Counted from the first letter of the stretch, positions 12,905 through 24,597 are shown. The stretch: DNA of 64,000 nucleotides from Adenanthera pavonina (GCA_026686845.1 JAIVEN010000006.1:35696501-35760500), one strand, 5' to 3'. Program-made: numbers and translations. Notes: generated by a model from the letters alone, not told the origin.

Positions 12905-13012
12905 AGTATCAGTTCTGAACCTAACTCTGAAATAGAGTTTCTGAAGCACAAAATCACAGTAAACCTCATTCAAAGCACCAGAATCATTCCGAAGATATCC
13001 ATACAGGTTACC
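12905..13012 (-). pseudogene. Orphan exon-like fragment, gene unknown
   Basis: Read on the minus strand, an AG acceptor-like end (AAAAGTAG) is followed by about 33 codons without a stop that look like real protein: LYGYLRNDSGALNEVYCDF, then VLQKLYFRVRF. Base composition is clearly less AT-rich than the flanks. No neighbouring exon is visible. I do not recognise the family. The most likely explanation is a gene fragment carried by a transposon or left by deletion. Confidence 0.4.
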
Positions 13013-14204
13013 TACTTTTATATATACAATAGATAGTAATAATATGATAATACAATAAGTTTTTTTTTTCAAATTGTATTTTAAATATATAATAAAACTT
13101 CCATATTAAAAAAGATAATAATTGCAGTATTTTCTAAGTTATAATTGTACCATTTTCTAAGTTATTGTCTTAAAAATATAATAAAACTTTTATATCGTGG
13201 GTTTTTAGAGCTTTCATAGATATTTGAAGGAATCAGTTTATCAAACATGACTACATGTCTGTCATAGGTATGTCGATTTACTTTTATAAAATAAGAAATT
13301 TTCCAGAAACACAAAATATATATATTCTCAAAAGCCCAAAAAAAAATTAATAAATAAAAAAAATAAATAATAAAAAATAAATAAAAATAAGGACATTTTT
13401 AAAATTAAATAGAATGAGAGTAACTAACCGAAACTAAAATTATTTGTTGCAAATTTAAACACACAAACTCAAATTTCAAAAAATTATTTTGTTTGCAAAA
13501 TGGTAAATTATTTTATATTAGCTTTCTCTTACCACAAAAAATTTTAAGAAAAAAATACCAATAAACTGATAGGTATTTTTAATCCAAACTATATATACTT
13601 TGATTCCTATCGTAAGGTACGTAAGCCCCAGACTCTGATTCTGAGTCTAGTCCACTCTTGTAAATAAATAAATATTTTTTAATTTATTTTCTTAATTCCA
13701 GATCCTCATTTTTTTATTCTAAATCTCCTTGATTTTCTTAATTTCTTTTCTTTATTTTGTTTTTTAAATTTTTGTAATTTCTTTAAATTCTTCCATTTCT
13801 ACCCTTATTCTCTCTCACATGTCAATAATAAAAAGAAAATCAAAATATTTTTAAAGTCATATTAATTTATATAATCAATTTAAGGTAATCATTATTATGA
13901 ACGGATGTCATGGGGTATATAATATTTTTTCTACACACAATCGACTTCCGAACTCAACTCTAACTACGTAGAGCATCCTTTCCCTTCTTAATTTAATTTT
14001 CCAAGATTTTTCCTCAAAATTTTGGTGGCGACTTCTTACGAGTCGGTTTTTGCTCAAAAACCGGATTTGTCTCTTTTCTCTTTTTTCCTTCTCCGAGTGC
14101 TGCCCGCATCACATTTTCTGGGTGCGACAACGATCATTTCTACTCTTGCTATTTCCTCTGTTCCATGTAAATTAATGAAGGGCCATAAAATCCCAAGTCA
14201 ATCA
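13013..14204. other. AT-rich spacer
   Basis: No gene is supported. The part around 13960-14200 is less AT-rich and holds a short plus-strand open frame (14022-14219) that is interpreted as chance. It abuts the LINE fragment that follows. Confidence 0.4.
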
Positions 14205-14705
14205 TCGAGAAGGGATTGAACTAGTTATAGAATAATCAATCGTTGATGGTGCTCTGTTTGAAGTCAAAATTCTCTTTGTTGGTGATAAGGTGCCATTAAA
14301 ATCAATAATGATACACCACCTCCCATTCTCAGCGTTGTCCACATGAGATTGTAAGTCCCATAAGCCATGTCTTCTAGCTTGCTGTGGACTTCCATAAACC
14401 ATTGATATATGCCATTCATTAGTTTTTCCTACATTAAATACCCCTTGCAAACACTGATCATGCCGGGGTATAATGGTAAAATCAATGTTCTCATCCCAAA
14501 AGCACCAGAGACCCCATGGAAAACTTGTGTGTCTACCACTTCAACATTCTGCCATCCCAGTTTCCTTGCGAGCTTACTCGCTCAATCACTACCTTGTGGT
14601 GGTTCTAGAAGAGCCATAGAATTCAGTCCGTGTCCTCATTTCAGGTCCTTAAGTAGCCGTCTAGTTGTTCGGCTACCGGAGCCTCCAATATTCCAAACAT
14701 ACATA
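14205..14705 (-). mobile_element. LINE ORF2 endonuclease fragment, copy A
   Basis: Minus-strand frames give the N-terminal part of a plant L1 endonuclease. First comes WNIGGSGSRTTRRLLKDLK (the usual WN-RG-G-x-R-L region, near 14690-14640). Then ASKLARKLGWQNVE, and after a frame change VYGSPQQARRHGLWDLQ and RWCIIIDFNGTLSP (14390-14270), the conserved VYG-P and W-x-GDFN signatures. Stops and frameshifts make it dead. Its 5' part is duplicated at 28980-29210, so the LINE landed before that duplication. Confidence 0.85.
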
Positions 14706-15369
14706 TTCATAATAATAAATAAATGAGAAATTAAAACCACGACTATTATTCATATGTAAAAAGAATATTTTAATAAAAAATAAATATGATTGTCTTTCAA
14801 ATATATTATTTTTTATTAATTAAATAAATATGCTAAAAAGCTACAAAGAACATATAGATTATGTACTTTTGTGCTTATTTACGAGGTTCTTTGTTTTTTT
14901 AATCATCAAGTCATCTAATAAAGTATTTGCTGCAAACCTCTAAAATCTATAATTCTGTTATTTCTCAAATTAATTTTTTACCAAGTTTTTCAACAAAAAT
15001 GAGACAAATTTTTTTTATAACTCAACACCATAATATTAATGTTCAGTTTTTCATTTAAATACACAAATCAGTGATATAATATAGTCACAAATTTGTTACT
15101 ATTATTCTCGTAAATTTGTAACTATTGTTCAATAGTATCAATTTTTATATTTTAATTTACATTTTTAATATACTTTTTCTTTACTTATGAAAAAAAAACT
15201 TATCTTTTTTAACAAGAAGAAAATTGCAATAATGTAAACATAGAAGAAAGTGAAGTAAGCGATGGACCTACCTAACTAAACTAAATCACTTTAATGATAC
15301 AGCAATTATTTTAACTTTCATATCAGAAACAAGAGTATAGACATGAGTATTTTTCCCTTCCCCTATTCA

Positions 15370-16700
15370 TCCAAGATAGGCCGGGGCAGTAGTAAGTTGA
15401 AGTCAAATGCATCTAACTTGAGTTCATATAACTCAATTCTCATATAGTGTTTATATTGCTGAATCCATATATACCTCTTTAATGTCTTGTTTGGTATGGA
15501 GGAATTCTTGGGATGGAAATGGAAATGGAAAGGGATTCCTGGCTAAAGTATGTTTGTTAAGTATGAATTCTGATTACCAAGAAATCAGATTCCAGCACAA
15601 TAGCATGAATTGGATTCCTCCCCTCCAATGATGGAATGGATTGAAATCCCTGGAATTCATTATTTCATATCTCTGTGCCCTCATCCTTTGAAGCTCCCTC
15701 ACGGCCTCACCCATCGCACCATCGCATTATCGTCGCACCACCATTGCACCATAGCATCACCGTCACACCTCCACCACATCATCGCACCTCTGCCACACTG
15801 CATGCCTCCATCGGCCTGTCATCTTCTCCTCATCTTGCTTCAACCTTTGCAACTCCCTCAGTAGATTAGTCACCGTTGTGCCACCGCCTCGCGTTCGCAC
15901 CTCTACGTCATCGTCACACGTCTGCCTCACCATCTCTCCACTGATTCATCATCTTCTCTCGCTCTTGCCTAGCTTCTCCTCAACAAATCTGGAGACTTCA
16001 TCTCCCTCCCACATCTACCCAGAAGCAAACTTGGTAAGAACTGAAACGTGTCAATGGCATTCAAATCTGGGTTCAAAATATGGCCGGCTATGGATTCTAA
16101 AATAACATTCAAAAATAGTGCTCGGAATCGAAAATGGGTACGAGATTTTGGCTAATTTTTGGAATTGGTTGAAGCTTTAATTTATGAAATTTGTCACCTG
16201 GGAATGGATGGCAAGGTGGTGGCCGACGACAGTGTGGTGATTAAAGGTGATGAAAGATAATGGTGGATCTATGATTTTTTTTTTTAATTTGATAAGGATA
16301 CTTTGATCTTTTTACATTAAAATACACATACTAAAATTAAAAATTATGCAGAATTCCACATCATACCAAACATATTTTTAAAACTTATTTCTATTCTCAT
16401 TCCTGCTCACATTTTCATTCTCATTAAAAAGAATTTCGATATACCAAACGGGACCTAAATCCCAGGGTTCGTATTTGCAAACGTCGATCACATCGATGGT
16501 ACTGTGAATGGAAGAACCATCAGCCTTCATTATTAATATTAATTTCTTATTTTTAAAATTTACCTTCATCATTCTCAATTTATTTTAAGTTTTGAGTCTG
16601 CTCAATATTTTAACTTCCTTTAAAATAGGACAAAATCTGTTCCCCAGAGGCAAATTTTCCAACATTGGATTGGAGATGGCTACGCCATGGTTGGCTCAAC
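15370..16700 (-). pseudogene. NAC pseudogene relic split by a Harbinger-type element
   Basis: On the right of the inserted element, minus-strand codons read KADGSSIHSTIDVIDVCKYE then PWDL (16535-16459), the end of NAC exon 1 (usual form ...IDVCKYEPWDLP). Further right, after ~90 foreign bases, 16690-16622 gives MLENLPLGNRF, the start of the exon. On the left, 15370-15480 resembles the repeat-type exon 4 (motifs AATTCAT and GAATCCATA). Exons 2 and 3 are missing. The sister copy at 30303-30415 keeps a different part of exon 1. Confidence 0.75.
15483..16455. mobile_element. Harbinger/PIF-type non-autonomous element, copy 1
   Basis: The 973-bp element starts TGTCTTGTTTGGTATGGAGG and ends with the complement of GGTCCCGTTTGGTATATCG, giving ~25-bp imperfect terminal inverted repeats. 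It is flanked by TAA (15480-15482 and 16456-16458), the three-base target duplication expected of PIF/Harbinger elements. The interior is unusually GC-rich and full of CACC/CATC repeats (15680-16020), and the open frames there are low-complexity. No transposase is seen. A relative in the opposite orientation lies at 50037-51064. Confidence 0.85.
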
Positions 16701-17960
16701 AAAAACATAGGCTTACGAAAGGGCACGCGGAGAAACTCAGAGCTATAGAGGTACTCTGGTCCAGCAAATTTTCACCCATCAATTTGTTCCATAATTATTG
16801 GATCTGCTGGAAGAATGGGAAGGAAATAAGTAAAAAATAAAGAATATTGAAATGAAGTGGCAGAAAATAAGAGTGGTTGCGGAGAGTACCTCATAACCAA
16901 CTGAATCGCGTTGCCAAGGGTTTTCTTTCTTTCTTTCTTTTTTTTCCCCTCTTTTACCTTGAACTACCCTAATCCACTGAGCCCATCACTTTTTTTGGGA
17001 CAAAACAGCCCATCAGACTTGTTGAACGAAAAACATAAAAAGTAGCATAAAAAATTATATTAAAAATATAAAATCACTATTACACTCTTACTTTCTACAA
17101 TAAAAAAATAAATAGATAACATCTAATAATTGTAAAAATATACTCATAGATATTAAAAATTATATTGAAAATATAAAATGCGTTCCGATTGTCCTTTTCT
17201 TTTAATACATGTGTTCCAATTGTCTACTTCAGACTAGGTTTGACCATTTATCTAGTTAGGCATTGGGCTAGGGTGAAACGCGGCTAGGTCTAATATATAA
17301 ACACACTTTTTTAAATATTGCAATTTGGAATTTGGGAGATTCATATCTTAAAAGTAATAGTTGGTAATTGTACTCCTCAAATTATCAATCACCAACCAGC
17401 CAAAATTTTCAGTCCAGTGGCAAAAGCATTGCCCAAATTCATCACATTTTACATGAGAATGTAAATTTTTTAAAAAAATAATAAAAAGTAAACTAATTTT
17501 TAATAAACAAATAATTAATTAGCTAATTAGACAATAAATAATAAATAACAATATCACTCATAACACCTAATCAAATTTGATTAATGGTAGCCACGAATAA
17601 CCTTTGCCATATGGCATGTTAAAATGTTTCAAAGATATCTAAATTACATAGTATATACAGTCAAAAATTAGAATCAACCTTTTCTTTTCAACAAAAATTA
17701 GAACCAACATTATGTATTTGCTTACATGAATGTAACAAGAAGTGCCACATCTGATAAATAATATGAATGTAAATACACTTCAAAGGGACTAGGTTACAGC
17801 AGACCAACCTTACTAATCCCTTGTTTACAACAAGCTAAATCACTCGACCATTTTAAAAGATACATAACAATTCTTTTTAGTTTCAAATCAAAGACATGAG
17901 TAGTTTTTTTTCCCTTCATGTCAATGCAGATCAAATGTTGTTATCATTCTCCAGAAACAA
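16701..17960. other. Spacer between NAC relic and NAC-1: 5' flank, (CTTT)n, old 3' UTR
   Basis: 16701-16980 is 5' flank of the relic, with a (CTTT)n microsatellite at about 16924-16942 that is also present in the duplicate at 30653-30680. From ~17720 to 17960 the sequence (GTTACAGCAGACCAACC, CTTGTTTACAACAAGCTAAA) recurs downstream of every NAC copy here (31.5, 37.9, 49.5 and 56.35 kb). It is best read as the ancestral NAC 3' UTR. No other gene is seen. Confidence 0.6.
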
Positions 17961-18281
17961 CTGCTCATCCACAGTTGGAGATGACTACTACAATAAGTTA
18001 AGCCAAATTCATATGACTTGAGTAGTGTCTCAAAGATTGAATGCAAAAACTCATGACTCATGTCTGAATCATTGAATTCCAATATTTATATGCCTCGTGT
18101 GATTTATGTATCATTGAATCCACTCATTCAATGACCTTTTTTCTGTGAAACATCGATGGGCATAGCCCAAATTTAATTGACTTTAGTAAAATGTGAATTA
18201 TTAAATTCACAAATTCATCTTACTTGACTTGAGTGGTGTCCAAATCATTACTTGAGTGGTGTCCGAATCATTTAAAGAGAT
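17961..18281 (-). pseudogene. Former C-terminal coding part of NAC-1, now beyond the stop
   Basis: This stretch continues exon 4 of NAC-1 after its stop. It still holds decayed copies of the repeat (TTGAGTGGTGTC on the plus strand) and, at 17945-17990, a minus-strand reading SSPTVDEQLFLENDNN followed by a stop. That tail matches the PSVDD end of NAC-6 and SPSVDEQ in the 38-kb pseudogene, so it marks the ancestral protein end. It is no longer in frame with the NAC domain. Confidence 0.65.
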
Positions 18282-19640
18282 TCATCTTACTTGAGTGGTG
18301 TCTGAATCACTAACAAATTCATGACTTTGTGGTGACTTGAGTGGTGTCTGGTCCATTGAATCTGGACTTGGGACACAATGTTCCTAAAACATATATCAAA
18401 TATTAGTTCTCTACTTATTCCACATCCTAAACAATTGCCTAAAAATCATTTCTTAATGAGTCTAAGAATTCTTCTACTTACTTCTGGATTTTCATCCTCA
18501 TAAGCAGTAGGCACTCTTTCCTCATAGAGGAACTCATAAGTATTGCCATAAGTTTTTTTCTTTGGTTTCTCTATCAACTTGCATAGAACAAAGGTCATCT
18601 GCAACATATGGAAGAATAATCAAGCACTTTGTGAAAATTAAAGCAAATAACTCTGAAAGAAATGATAGAAATTATTAAGTTTATAGTAATATAATGCATT
18701 CAGTTTATTAGAAACATCAATCAAATAAGTTATACAGCAAAATTGACAGTGTAATTCCTTGAATGAAAATTAATGATTGACATTAGTCACCAAACAGTGT
18801 GATGCGAGAAAAATCAAGCCATTATAAAAAAAAGGTAAAATAGCCAATAACTCCATCGACCGTAAAGTCAGAACCAAAAAAACTACCCTTTCTAATCATA
18901 GTTCTAACACAGCATTAAAACCCAGAAAATCCATGTTGTAACAGCTTACTTCGCCTTTATAAGCACAAAATGGATAGAAACACTGCATGTACCCTACAGT
19001 TCTCAGAGTTAAAATCTATAAACAAGTAAATGATGAAGTTTCATTACTCCTGTAAGCAATCAAAAATGGAAACATACCTGGTCAGCTGGTAATGTGAGAT
19101 CATCATGATATTCATGAATAACCCAGTTGGTTTTTACCCCCTTGGGAGCACCGCGTTCATAAAATACTAAGGTCTTCTTGGTACCGATTGCCCTGTTGGT
19201 GCCCCGAACCATGATTTTCCTGTTTTTACCGGTGGGTTTCCAGAAGCCACGAGGTGTAGCCCTGTTCGACCGGGTACTGTTAGAGTACTTATAATCGAGG
19301 GGACTGAAGAAAAACCATTCCGGATCATCCGACTTGATCGCCGAAAACGCTGAAACAACACAAGTTGGAGAAGAACAAAAAGGTAAAATCAAACGCTATT
19401 GCATAAGATCGCTGAACTGAAGTACAAAAATTTAAACGAAAAGCACAGATTAGATAGGTGAGGAAAAGCGGGTTAGATTATACCTGGTAAATCCCAAGGG
19501 TCGTATTTGCAAACGTCGATCTCACGGATGGTATCGTGGATGGAAGGATCATCAGCCTTCAATTTGTGCTTGAGGTAGTAAGAGACTAGCTCTTCATCCG
19601 TCGGATGGAATCTGAAACCCACACGCAAATTTTCCGCCAT
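18282..19640 (-). CDS. NAC-1: NAC-domain transcription factor, C-terminally truncated
   Basis: Spliced gene with coding exons at 19640-19484, 19349-19078, 18598-18482 and 18383-18282 (157, 272, 117 and 102 nt), giving 215 residues. All introns have GT-AG ends, and phases match across the array. Exon 1 has subdomains A-B (GFRFHPTDEELVSYYL; EIDVCKYDPWDLP). Exon 2 has C-D (DDPEWFFFSP, GFWKPTGKNRKI, TNWVIHEYHDD). Exon 3 has E (MTFVLCKLIEKPKKK) and an acidic end. NAC proteins dimerise and bind DNA through this domain in the nucleus. The start MAEN matches the paralogues; an in-frame ATG farther upstream lies outside homology. Exon 4 contributes 33 residues, then a 2-base deletion relative to NAC-2 throws the repeat region out of frame to a stop at 18282. 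The product therefore keeps DNA binding but lacks ~80 residues of the presumed regulatory tail. A purine-rich leader with (GA)n precedes the start. It may be functional or a recent pseudogene; transcripts would decide. Confidence 0.8.
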
Positions 19641-20706
19641 GGTTGGCTTGGTATTAGGGTTATGAAAGGACAGGTGGAGTTTTTTGAGGGAGACGAAGCT
19701 TTTGAGAGAGAGAGAGAGCGCGTTGACTGGACGCAACAATGGAGGGGGATGACTGACTTTAAACTTGCTTGTTTTTCTTTTGGGACAATAACCGGTACAA
19801 TGAATAGTAATGAACCAAGGAAACTTCCCAGCAGGTGTAGGATATAAAAAATATATTAATTGGATTACGTCATGAATGCAACGAAATATCAGGTACAGGA
19901 CCATCACTTTAACCGTGTTCTTACTTTGAGACACCGCGTCGCTTCAGAGGAGAGAAGGGTATTTTTAAGCATAAAATAATAAAAAAATTATGAAATATGA
20001 CATGTTAGGAATTATTTATCAAAATATAGTACGTAAAGTTGATCAGTAATATGACTTGAGTATGGATAAAGAAGTGATATAATGCGATTTTAGATTTTAT
20101 AAAAAAAATTTTAATAAAAAGAACTTCACCTTTATTTTTTTTAAATAATTATTTTTTAGTTATTAAATTATTTAAATGGGTCCTCTAATCATATTTAAAT
20201 GATCAATATTTCCTACTATACTCAGATCAACTTTTTATCCTGTCCAAGTAAGCTTTCACCATTCCTAAATATGATTCTTTGTAGGAAATATTTTATATAA
20301 GGATCTGAAATTAACTTTTTTATATTAAATAATTATTAAGAAAATATATTTAATTAAAAGTAAAATAAATATTAATTAATAATTAACTATATTTGTATAA
20401 GTGTTGTCCCAAATTTTCTCATCCCTAAACTTATATTATATACACATGCTTTGTTTTTTAAACATTCAAATATCATATTAAAGTTTTATGAAGAGGCAAA
20501 AAATTCTTATATGGTACATTAATTTTTTTGTAGATGTCTTTTTTGTTATTTTTTTCGTGCAGTAATATTTGTCACTGTAGAGTTTGGCCAATTTTTTTTT
20601 AATGTTGTCGTATTCATGAAAATAAAATTAGGAAATGGAATGAACAATACATCAGTGTTTTTATGCATTTTTATGCGTATATACAAATGGTCAAATTGTT
20701 GATAGC
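19641..20706. other. 5' flank of NAC-1 and AT-rich spacer
   Basis: 19641-19965 is shared almost base for base with 33541-33865. It contains a (GA)n tract (~19705-19720) in the probable 5' leader. A block near 19885-19935 (GGACCATCACTTTAACCG) recurs upstream of other NAC copies near 33805, 42285 and 59270, so it probably belongs to the ancestral promoter. No core promoter box can be assigned with confidence. The rest is AT-rich with no gene. Confidence 0.5.
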
Positions 20707-20970
20707 TCAAATGGCGTGACATTCGAGTCAAATGAAATGAGAATATTAAGTGTTGATCCAGACATTATTTTAGTTGGACTGAAGCAAATTGTTGAACAAA
20801 ATCTCAATCTTCCTCCAAGGAAAATTGTGTCAGATTTTGTTTATAGATTTCTAATATCTACAAACCCACTATGGTACCAAGCATGGAAACTACTAGATGA
20901 TTCTAATGTACAGAGAATGTGGCAAATGCATTCTTATATTTTTTTTAAAAAAACAATATCATCATCCTAA
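20707..20970 (+). pseudogene. Possible MULE (Mutator-like) transposase N-terminal fragment
   Basis: A plus-strand open frame reads PDIILVGLKQIVEQNLNL, PPRKIVSDFVYRFLI, PLWYQAWKLLDDSNVQRMW. The late DD-x-V-x-x-M-W part resembles the N-terminal region of plant MULE transposases (Y-x-P-hydrophobic-DD-D-V-M). It starts and ends abruptly, with no DDE domain and no terminal inverted repeats identified. The composition is clearly coding-like compared with the flanks. The family call is tentative. Confidence 0.4.
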
Positions 20971-21792
20971 AAATAAAAAATAAAAATTTTAAATTTGAAT
21001 AATTTTTTTTATACATCAGGAGAGTTTAAACCCTATAAAGTTTAGTATAATTTAAGTTTTGATGATAACAAATATAGAGAAATAAGGAACAAATGTCTCA
21101 TATGTATCTGACATATATAATGTTCCTTAAAGAAGTAAAAAGTGTATTAGTATGTATTTAATTATGGTCATAATGTATATATCATGCTATGTGCAAATAT
21201 ATTCGCTGTACTTTTACAATGAATAGTATAAGTTGGTTTGTAAGTGTAATATATTAAATGTAGGTTGGTCCAAGTAAATAGAGTGAATATTGGAATACAA
21301 AAATGGAAATCAATATCATTCATCACTCAAGAAAGAAGAAGAGAATGGATACTCCAAAATAAAATATCAGAAGGGAGTATGCCAAGAAAGAAATGATCAA
21401 ATGGAAGTGCAACTCAACATTTGAAGACCTAATTACTAGGTATATTTTGTTTTCACTTAGATTTTGAGGTGAGATTAATCTTTGAAAATTACTTAATTTT
21501 GTTACCCTATGTTTTAAATTAGTTAAATCTGTTAAGTTGGCTAATCACCCAAGAAGCGGTGAATTGGGTAATGTAAGATTTTTGGCCTTTTTGGATCACA
21601 ATTCAAATGCACCAAATGTGCAGCAAAACAGTGATGGACAGAGAGAAATAAGTGCAGTAAATGAATAAAGAAGATGAAGAGCAATACACAGCAATTTATA
21701 CTGGTTCAGCCCAACCACTTGTCCTACATCCAGTCCTTAAGCTACCATTTCGAATTTTCAACCATATCCCACAGGTTCGATTCAAGCACTTA
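20971..21792. other. AT-rich spacer without a gene
   Basis: Mostly AT-rich DNA. The stretch 21590-21790 is less AT-rich and contains GCACCAAATGTGCAGCAAAA and ACTGGTTCAGCCCAACC. I recognise no feature in it. Confidence 0.4.
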
Positions 21793-22263
21793 TAAAGGCC
21801 CAAATCGGGTCGGGTCAAAAAGCCCGGATTGCCAAACGGGCTCGGCTTGTAAAACCTGAGCTCGTATGGCACGGGCCCGCGGGCCCGTATATATATATTT
21901 TTAATTTTTTCATATTTTTTTTATTTTTTCATTATTTTTTTAAAAAAATTTTCATATAATTTTTACAATTAATACAACTAATTATCACTATCATTCACAA
22001 AAAATCAACTTAATATTTAAATTTTACAATTTATACATCATTAATTAATGAAATAGTATAATTTTTTAATATTTTAAATAAAAAAATAAAAAAAAAAAGG
22101 GGAAAACGGGCCAATCAGGCCTGCCCGTGGCCCGCTCGGGCTAGACGGGCCAAGCCCAAAAAGCCCGTTTTCCCTTCAACCCTCTAATTTTAAGGCCTGA
22201 TCCGCCCATTTTATCGGGCTATTCGGGCTGGCCCATCGGACCTAACCCATTTTACCGGCTCTA
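21793..22263. mobile_element. hAT-like non-autonomous element
   Basis: GC-rich ends of opposite orientation (TAAAGGCCCAAATCGGGTC on the left; the complement of TAGAGCCGGTAAAATGGG on the right) enclose an AT-rich centre. Both ends are rich in GGGCC/GCCCG words, as in a common class of plant hAT-derived elements. Imperfect 8-bp flanks CAAGCACT (21783-21790) and CAAGACAC (22264-22271) may be a decayed target duplication. There is no transposase. Exact ends are uncertain by a few bases. Confidence 0.6.
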
Positions 22264-22283
22264 CAAGACACATATTCCACCAA

Positions 22284-22400
22284 AGCTAGACTAAATGTTG
22301 ACTTATGAACTCTCTTCCCAATAAGGGATAAATAAGTTATTCCCGACATATTTTATAAACTTTTTATTTATTTAAAATATAAGTCACTTAATCGAAACAT
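22284..22400. repeat. Short dispersed repeat shared with 55551-55660
   Basis: The run starting AAGCTAGACTAAATGTTGAC and continuing through TCTTCCCAATAAGGGATAA to TTTATTTAAAATATAAGT is nearly identical to 55552-55650, in the same orientation. It lies just outside the hAT-like element here and inside a ~780-bp insertion at 55 kb. It probably belongs to an unidentified element. Confidence 0.65.
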
Positions 22401-22486
22401 ATTTGGTATGGGTTTGATGTTTTATGAATTCATCACGTCTGTGCTTATTCTGAGATTTTACAGCTTTCATTTGTTTTAAAATTGTA

Positions 22487-23345
22487 GGCAAGAAAGGTCA
22501 AAGGCTGTTGAGTTATTAGTTACTGATTTAAAAGTGTTCTCCATTTTCAATGGGGATCTATAAAACATAATTACCCAATTGTTAATCATTAATAATTTCA
22601 GGTAATAACAGTCAATTATTAACTGTCATCAATCAAACAGATAACAGAAAGTAGTAACAACCAATGGACCACAAAAATATAGGTGTTTAATGTGTTCTAT
22701 CAATAGCATAAACTTTGTATAGCTCCCCATTGAGCAGTTAAAATTGATGAAGTTGCATTTCGAAATCCTCAGTTTGTAGACTTTGATCCAATTAACAAAT
22801 ACAAAGGTGTTCAATGAGCAGAGGTGTTCAATTAGCAGTTGTCCTTGTATGGCGACACCGAAACTGCTCAAAGCACTATGTTGAATTCTTTTTTGTGTTT
22901 TTTAATTATAGAAGCACTCCTCTTTTCCATGATAAACTTCTCTTTTTTGTGTTTTTTAATTCTATTTGCATTGTGACTTGAATTCTTTTTTGCATCTTTT
23001 GAACACGTTGCTCTGAGAGTTATTGGCACTTTATGGCTATTTCAAAAAAGTAAATCTTGTAGCTTTAGTTTTCTTGACACATAACTATAATTTCTCTAGG
23101 TCCATTGCATGTTTACATTTTTCTTTAGATTATAATAAATCCCTTAATATCATAGGTTTTGTTATTTGGTAAATGATATTGTCATGACTTATCTCTATTT
23201 GTATGCATCCCTTATAATTACAACTTGATCTAGCAGCACCAACTTTGCAAAATCCCTCGGCCAAATGCTGATATCAAGACTTTATTTACTGATCACTCAT
23301 GTACACCACCTAATGGTCCGCTGGTACCTACACCTGTCAATAATA
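22487..23345 (+). pseudogene. TOPLESS-related co-repressor pseudogene fragment
   Basis: Three plus-strand exon remnants occur in the order expected of a TOPLESS/TPR gene. The first, at 22485-22605, follows an AG acceptor and reads QERSKAVELLVTDLKVFSIF, then (after one stop) ITQLL and NNFR: the CTLH region. The second, at 22842-22893, reads QLSLYGDTETAQSTML. The third, at 23234-23345 after TAG, reads QHQLCKIPRPNADIKTLFTD, HSCTPPNG and PTPVNN, matching the linker after the topless tetramerisation domain. In known TPR proteins these come in this order after the LisH motif, with more sequence between the second and third. The LisH exon and all WD40 exons are missing and frames are broken. The intact protein is a nuclear co-repressor that binds EAR motifs. 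Confidence 0.8.
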
Positions 23346-23459
23346 ATTGCTAATACATTTTTAAATGCTAAGATCTGTATAGTGTCATGGCTGTTCTTTT
23401 ATGATATTTCCTACAGGTGAACTCTATAACAATAATAATTTCTGGCTTTTGTTATTCTG

Positions 23460-23545
23460 AAGCAGGCAGAAAGCAAGCATTGATATCATTGTCAGGGAAG
23501 AAGGATCTTGCTTTTGTTGGGAATGTACTTTGGGGATTAGGGTAG
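23460..23545 (+). pseudogene. Orphan exon-like fragment next to the TOPLESS relic
   Basis: After TGAAGCAG on the plus strand, about 25 codons read GRKQALISLSGKKDLAFVGN then VLWGLG before a stop. It looks coding and is less AT-rich than its flanks, but it does not match the TOPLESS sequence expected here. I do not recognise it. It may be part of a mixture of captured gene pieces. Confidence 0.3.
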
Positions 23546-24129
23546 ATCATACAGAATAATGATGTTTGAATAAGTAGATGTTGAAGAGGTTAGTATGATT
23601 ATATAAGGGGTGTTGATGGGGAAGAAATTCTTGCAGATATTTGTCCTATTATTAGGATTCGTTCGATAAAACATTGTGCATTTAGAGTTTCTTGTACCTA
23701 AATACTTATTTGTTCTGCATTGAATCTTATAGATGGCGTTATCAGATTCTTTAAAGAAGGCTGACAACTTTTTTAATCCATAAATCAATTTTGCTTTCAC
23801 TATTATATTGTACAGACTTAAGAACATTGTAAACTTTTCATTACGCAATGATTGGGGAGAAAAGCATAGTCTTTTTGTGAAATGGAAATATGCTTGGGGT
23901 GAAAACCTTCAATTACATATGATGAATACTTAACTAATTAATTTCTTTAGTCCCAGATATATTTTAATAATATCTTTGTAATTAATATTTTTAATCTAAA
24001 TACTGTTTCTATTTTTTCTTTTTTAAATTTTCTTAATATTAGAAACATAGTCTTACCAAATAATTAAAATATAACTTTATTAGTGAATATCCCCATGCAT
24101 TATGTGGGAGTAAATTTTAGTTTATTAGA

Positions 24130-24590
24130 AATTTTATATTTTATATCAATATTGATGTGTGTTCAATCTAAAGGCGTATTTTTGTTTATGGATTTATTTC
24201 AATCTAAAAAAGCATACTTTTATCAAAAACTACAAATTCTGCATACCCTTGCTTGAAGCAAAACCACTTATGGAATCAAAAGTTAAATAACTTTAGGCTT
24301 CAGCCTCTTTGGTCCATTTTGCTTCTCGTTGAGATGTATGAATTTTACAAAAGTTAAGATAAATCATATTATTCAAAACTTAGAAAAAGTGCAATTCTTT
24401 ATGAATTTTGTATTTTATATCAATATTGAAGTGTATAGCTAGTTAAGATAAAATTACTTAACAATTATTCATTTATGGATTTATTTTGACCTAAACAGCA
24501 TTTTTTGTCAGAAACTACATATCTTCAGGCTTCAGCCTCTCGAGCCACTTTTCTTCTTGTTGAGACAATGTGAGTTCTATGTATAAATAT
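24130..24590. repeat. Diverged direct repeat of about 275-bp period
   Basis: TATTTTATATCAATATTGA occurs near 24138 and 24411. TTTATGGATTTATTT is followed in both by a CATTTTT/CATACTTTT phrase, and CTTCAGCCTCT with a CTTCTTGTTGAGA or CTTCTCGTTGAGA tail follows at 24299 and 24530. The two copies are clearly related but diverged. The second copy ends just before the tRNA-like sequence. Confidence 0.7.
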
Positions 24591-24597
24591 TAACAAG

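Larger units (their letters stand above)
14472..19965. repeat. Segmental duplication, copy A (NAC-1 unit)
   Basis: This ~5.5-kb block matches 28972-33865 in the same orientation. The offset is about 14499 bases at the left end and exactly 13900 through the NAC exons. Both copies carry a LINE endonuclease piece, a NAC exon-1 relic, the same 3' flank and an almost identical NAC gene. Length differences come from a Harbinger-type element and retained sequence in copy A, and from two Stowaway-type elements and minisatellite units in copy B. The 9-kb stretch between the copies is not duplicated. Confidence 0.9.

Noticed and set aside
15610..16105. Histidine/serine/proline-rich plus-strand open frames
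   Set aside because: They lie inside the TAA-flanked Harbinger-type element and arise from CACC/CATC repeats.
18200..18380. Read-through of NAC-1 exon 4 into the old repeat tail
   Set aside because: Several stops in all frames and a 2-base deletion relative to NAC-2 make a continuous tail impossible without further splicing, for which no sites are evident.
19473..19934. Longer NAC-1 start giving a ~100-residue N-terminal extension
   Set aside because: The extension is in frame by chance. It lies beyond the region where the other NAC copies show homology, runs through the purine-rich leader, and contains no conserved sequence. The MAEN start matches the paralogues.
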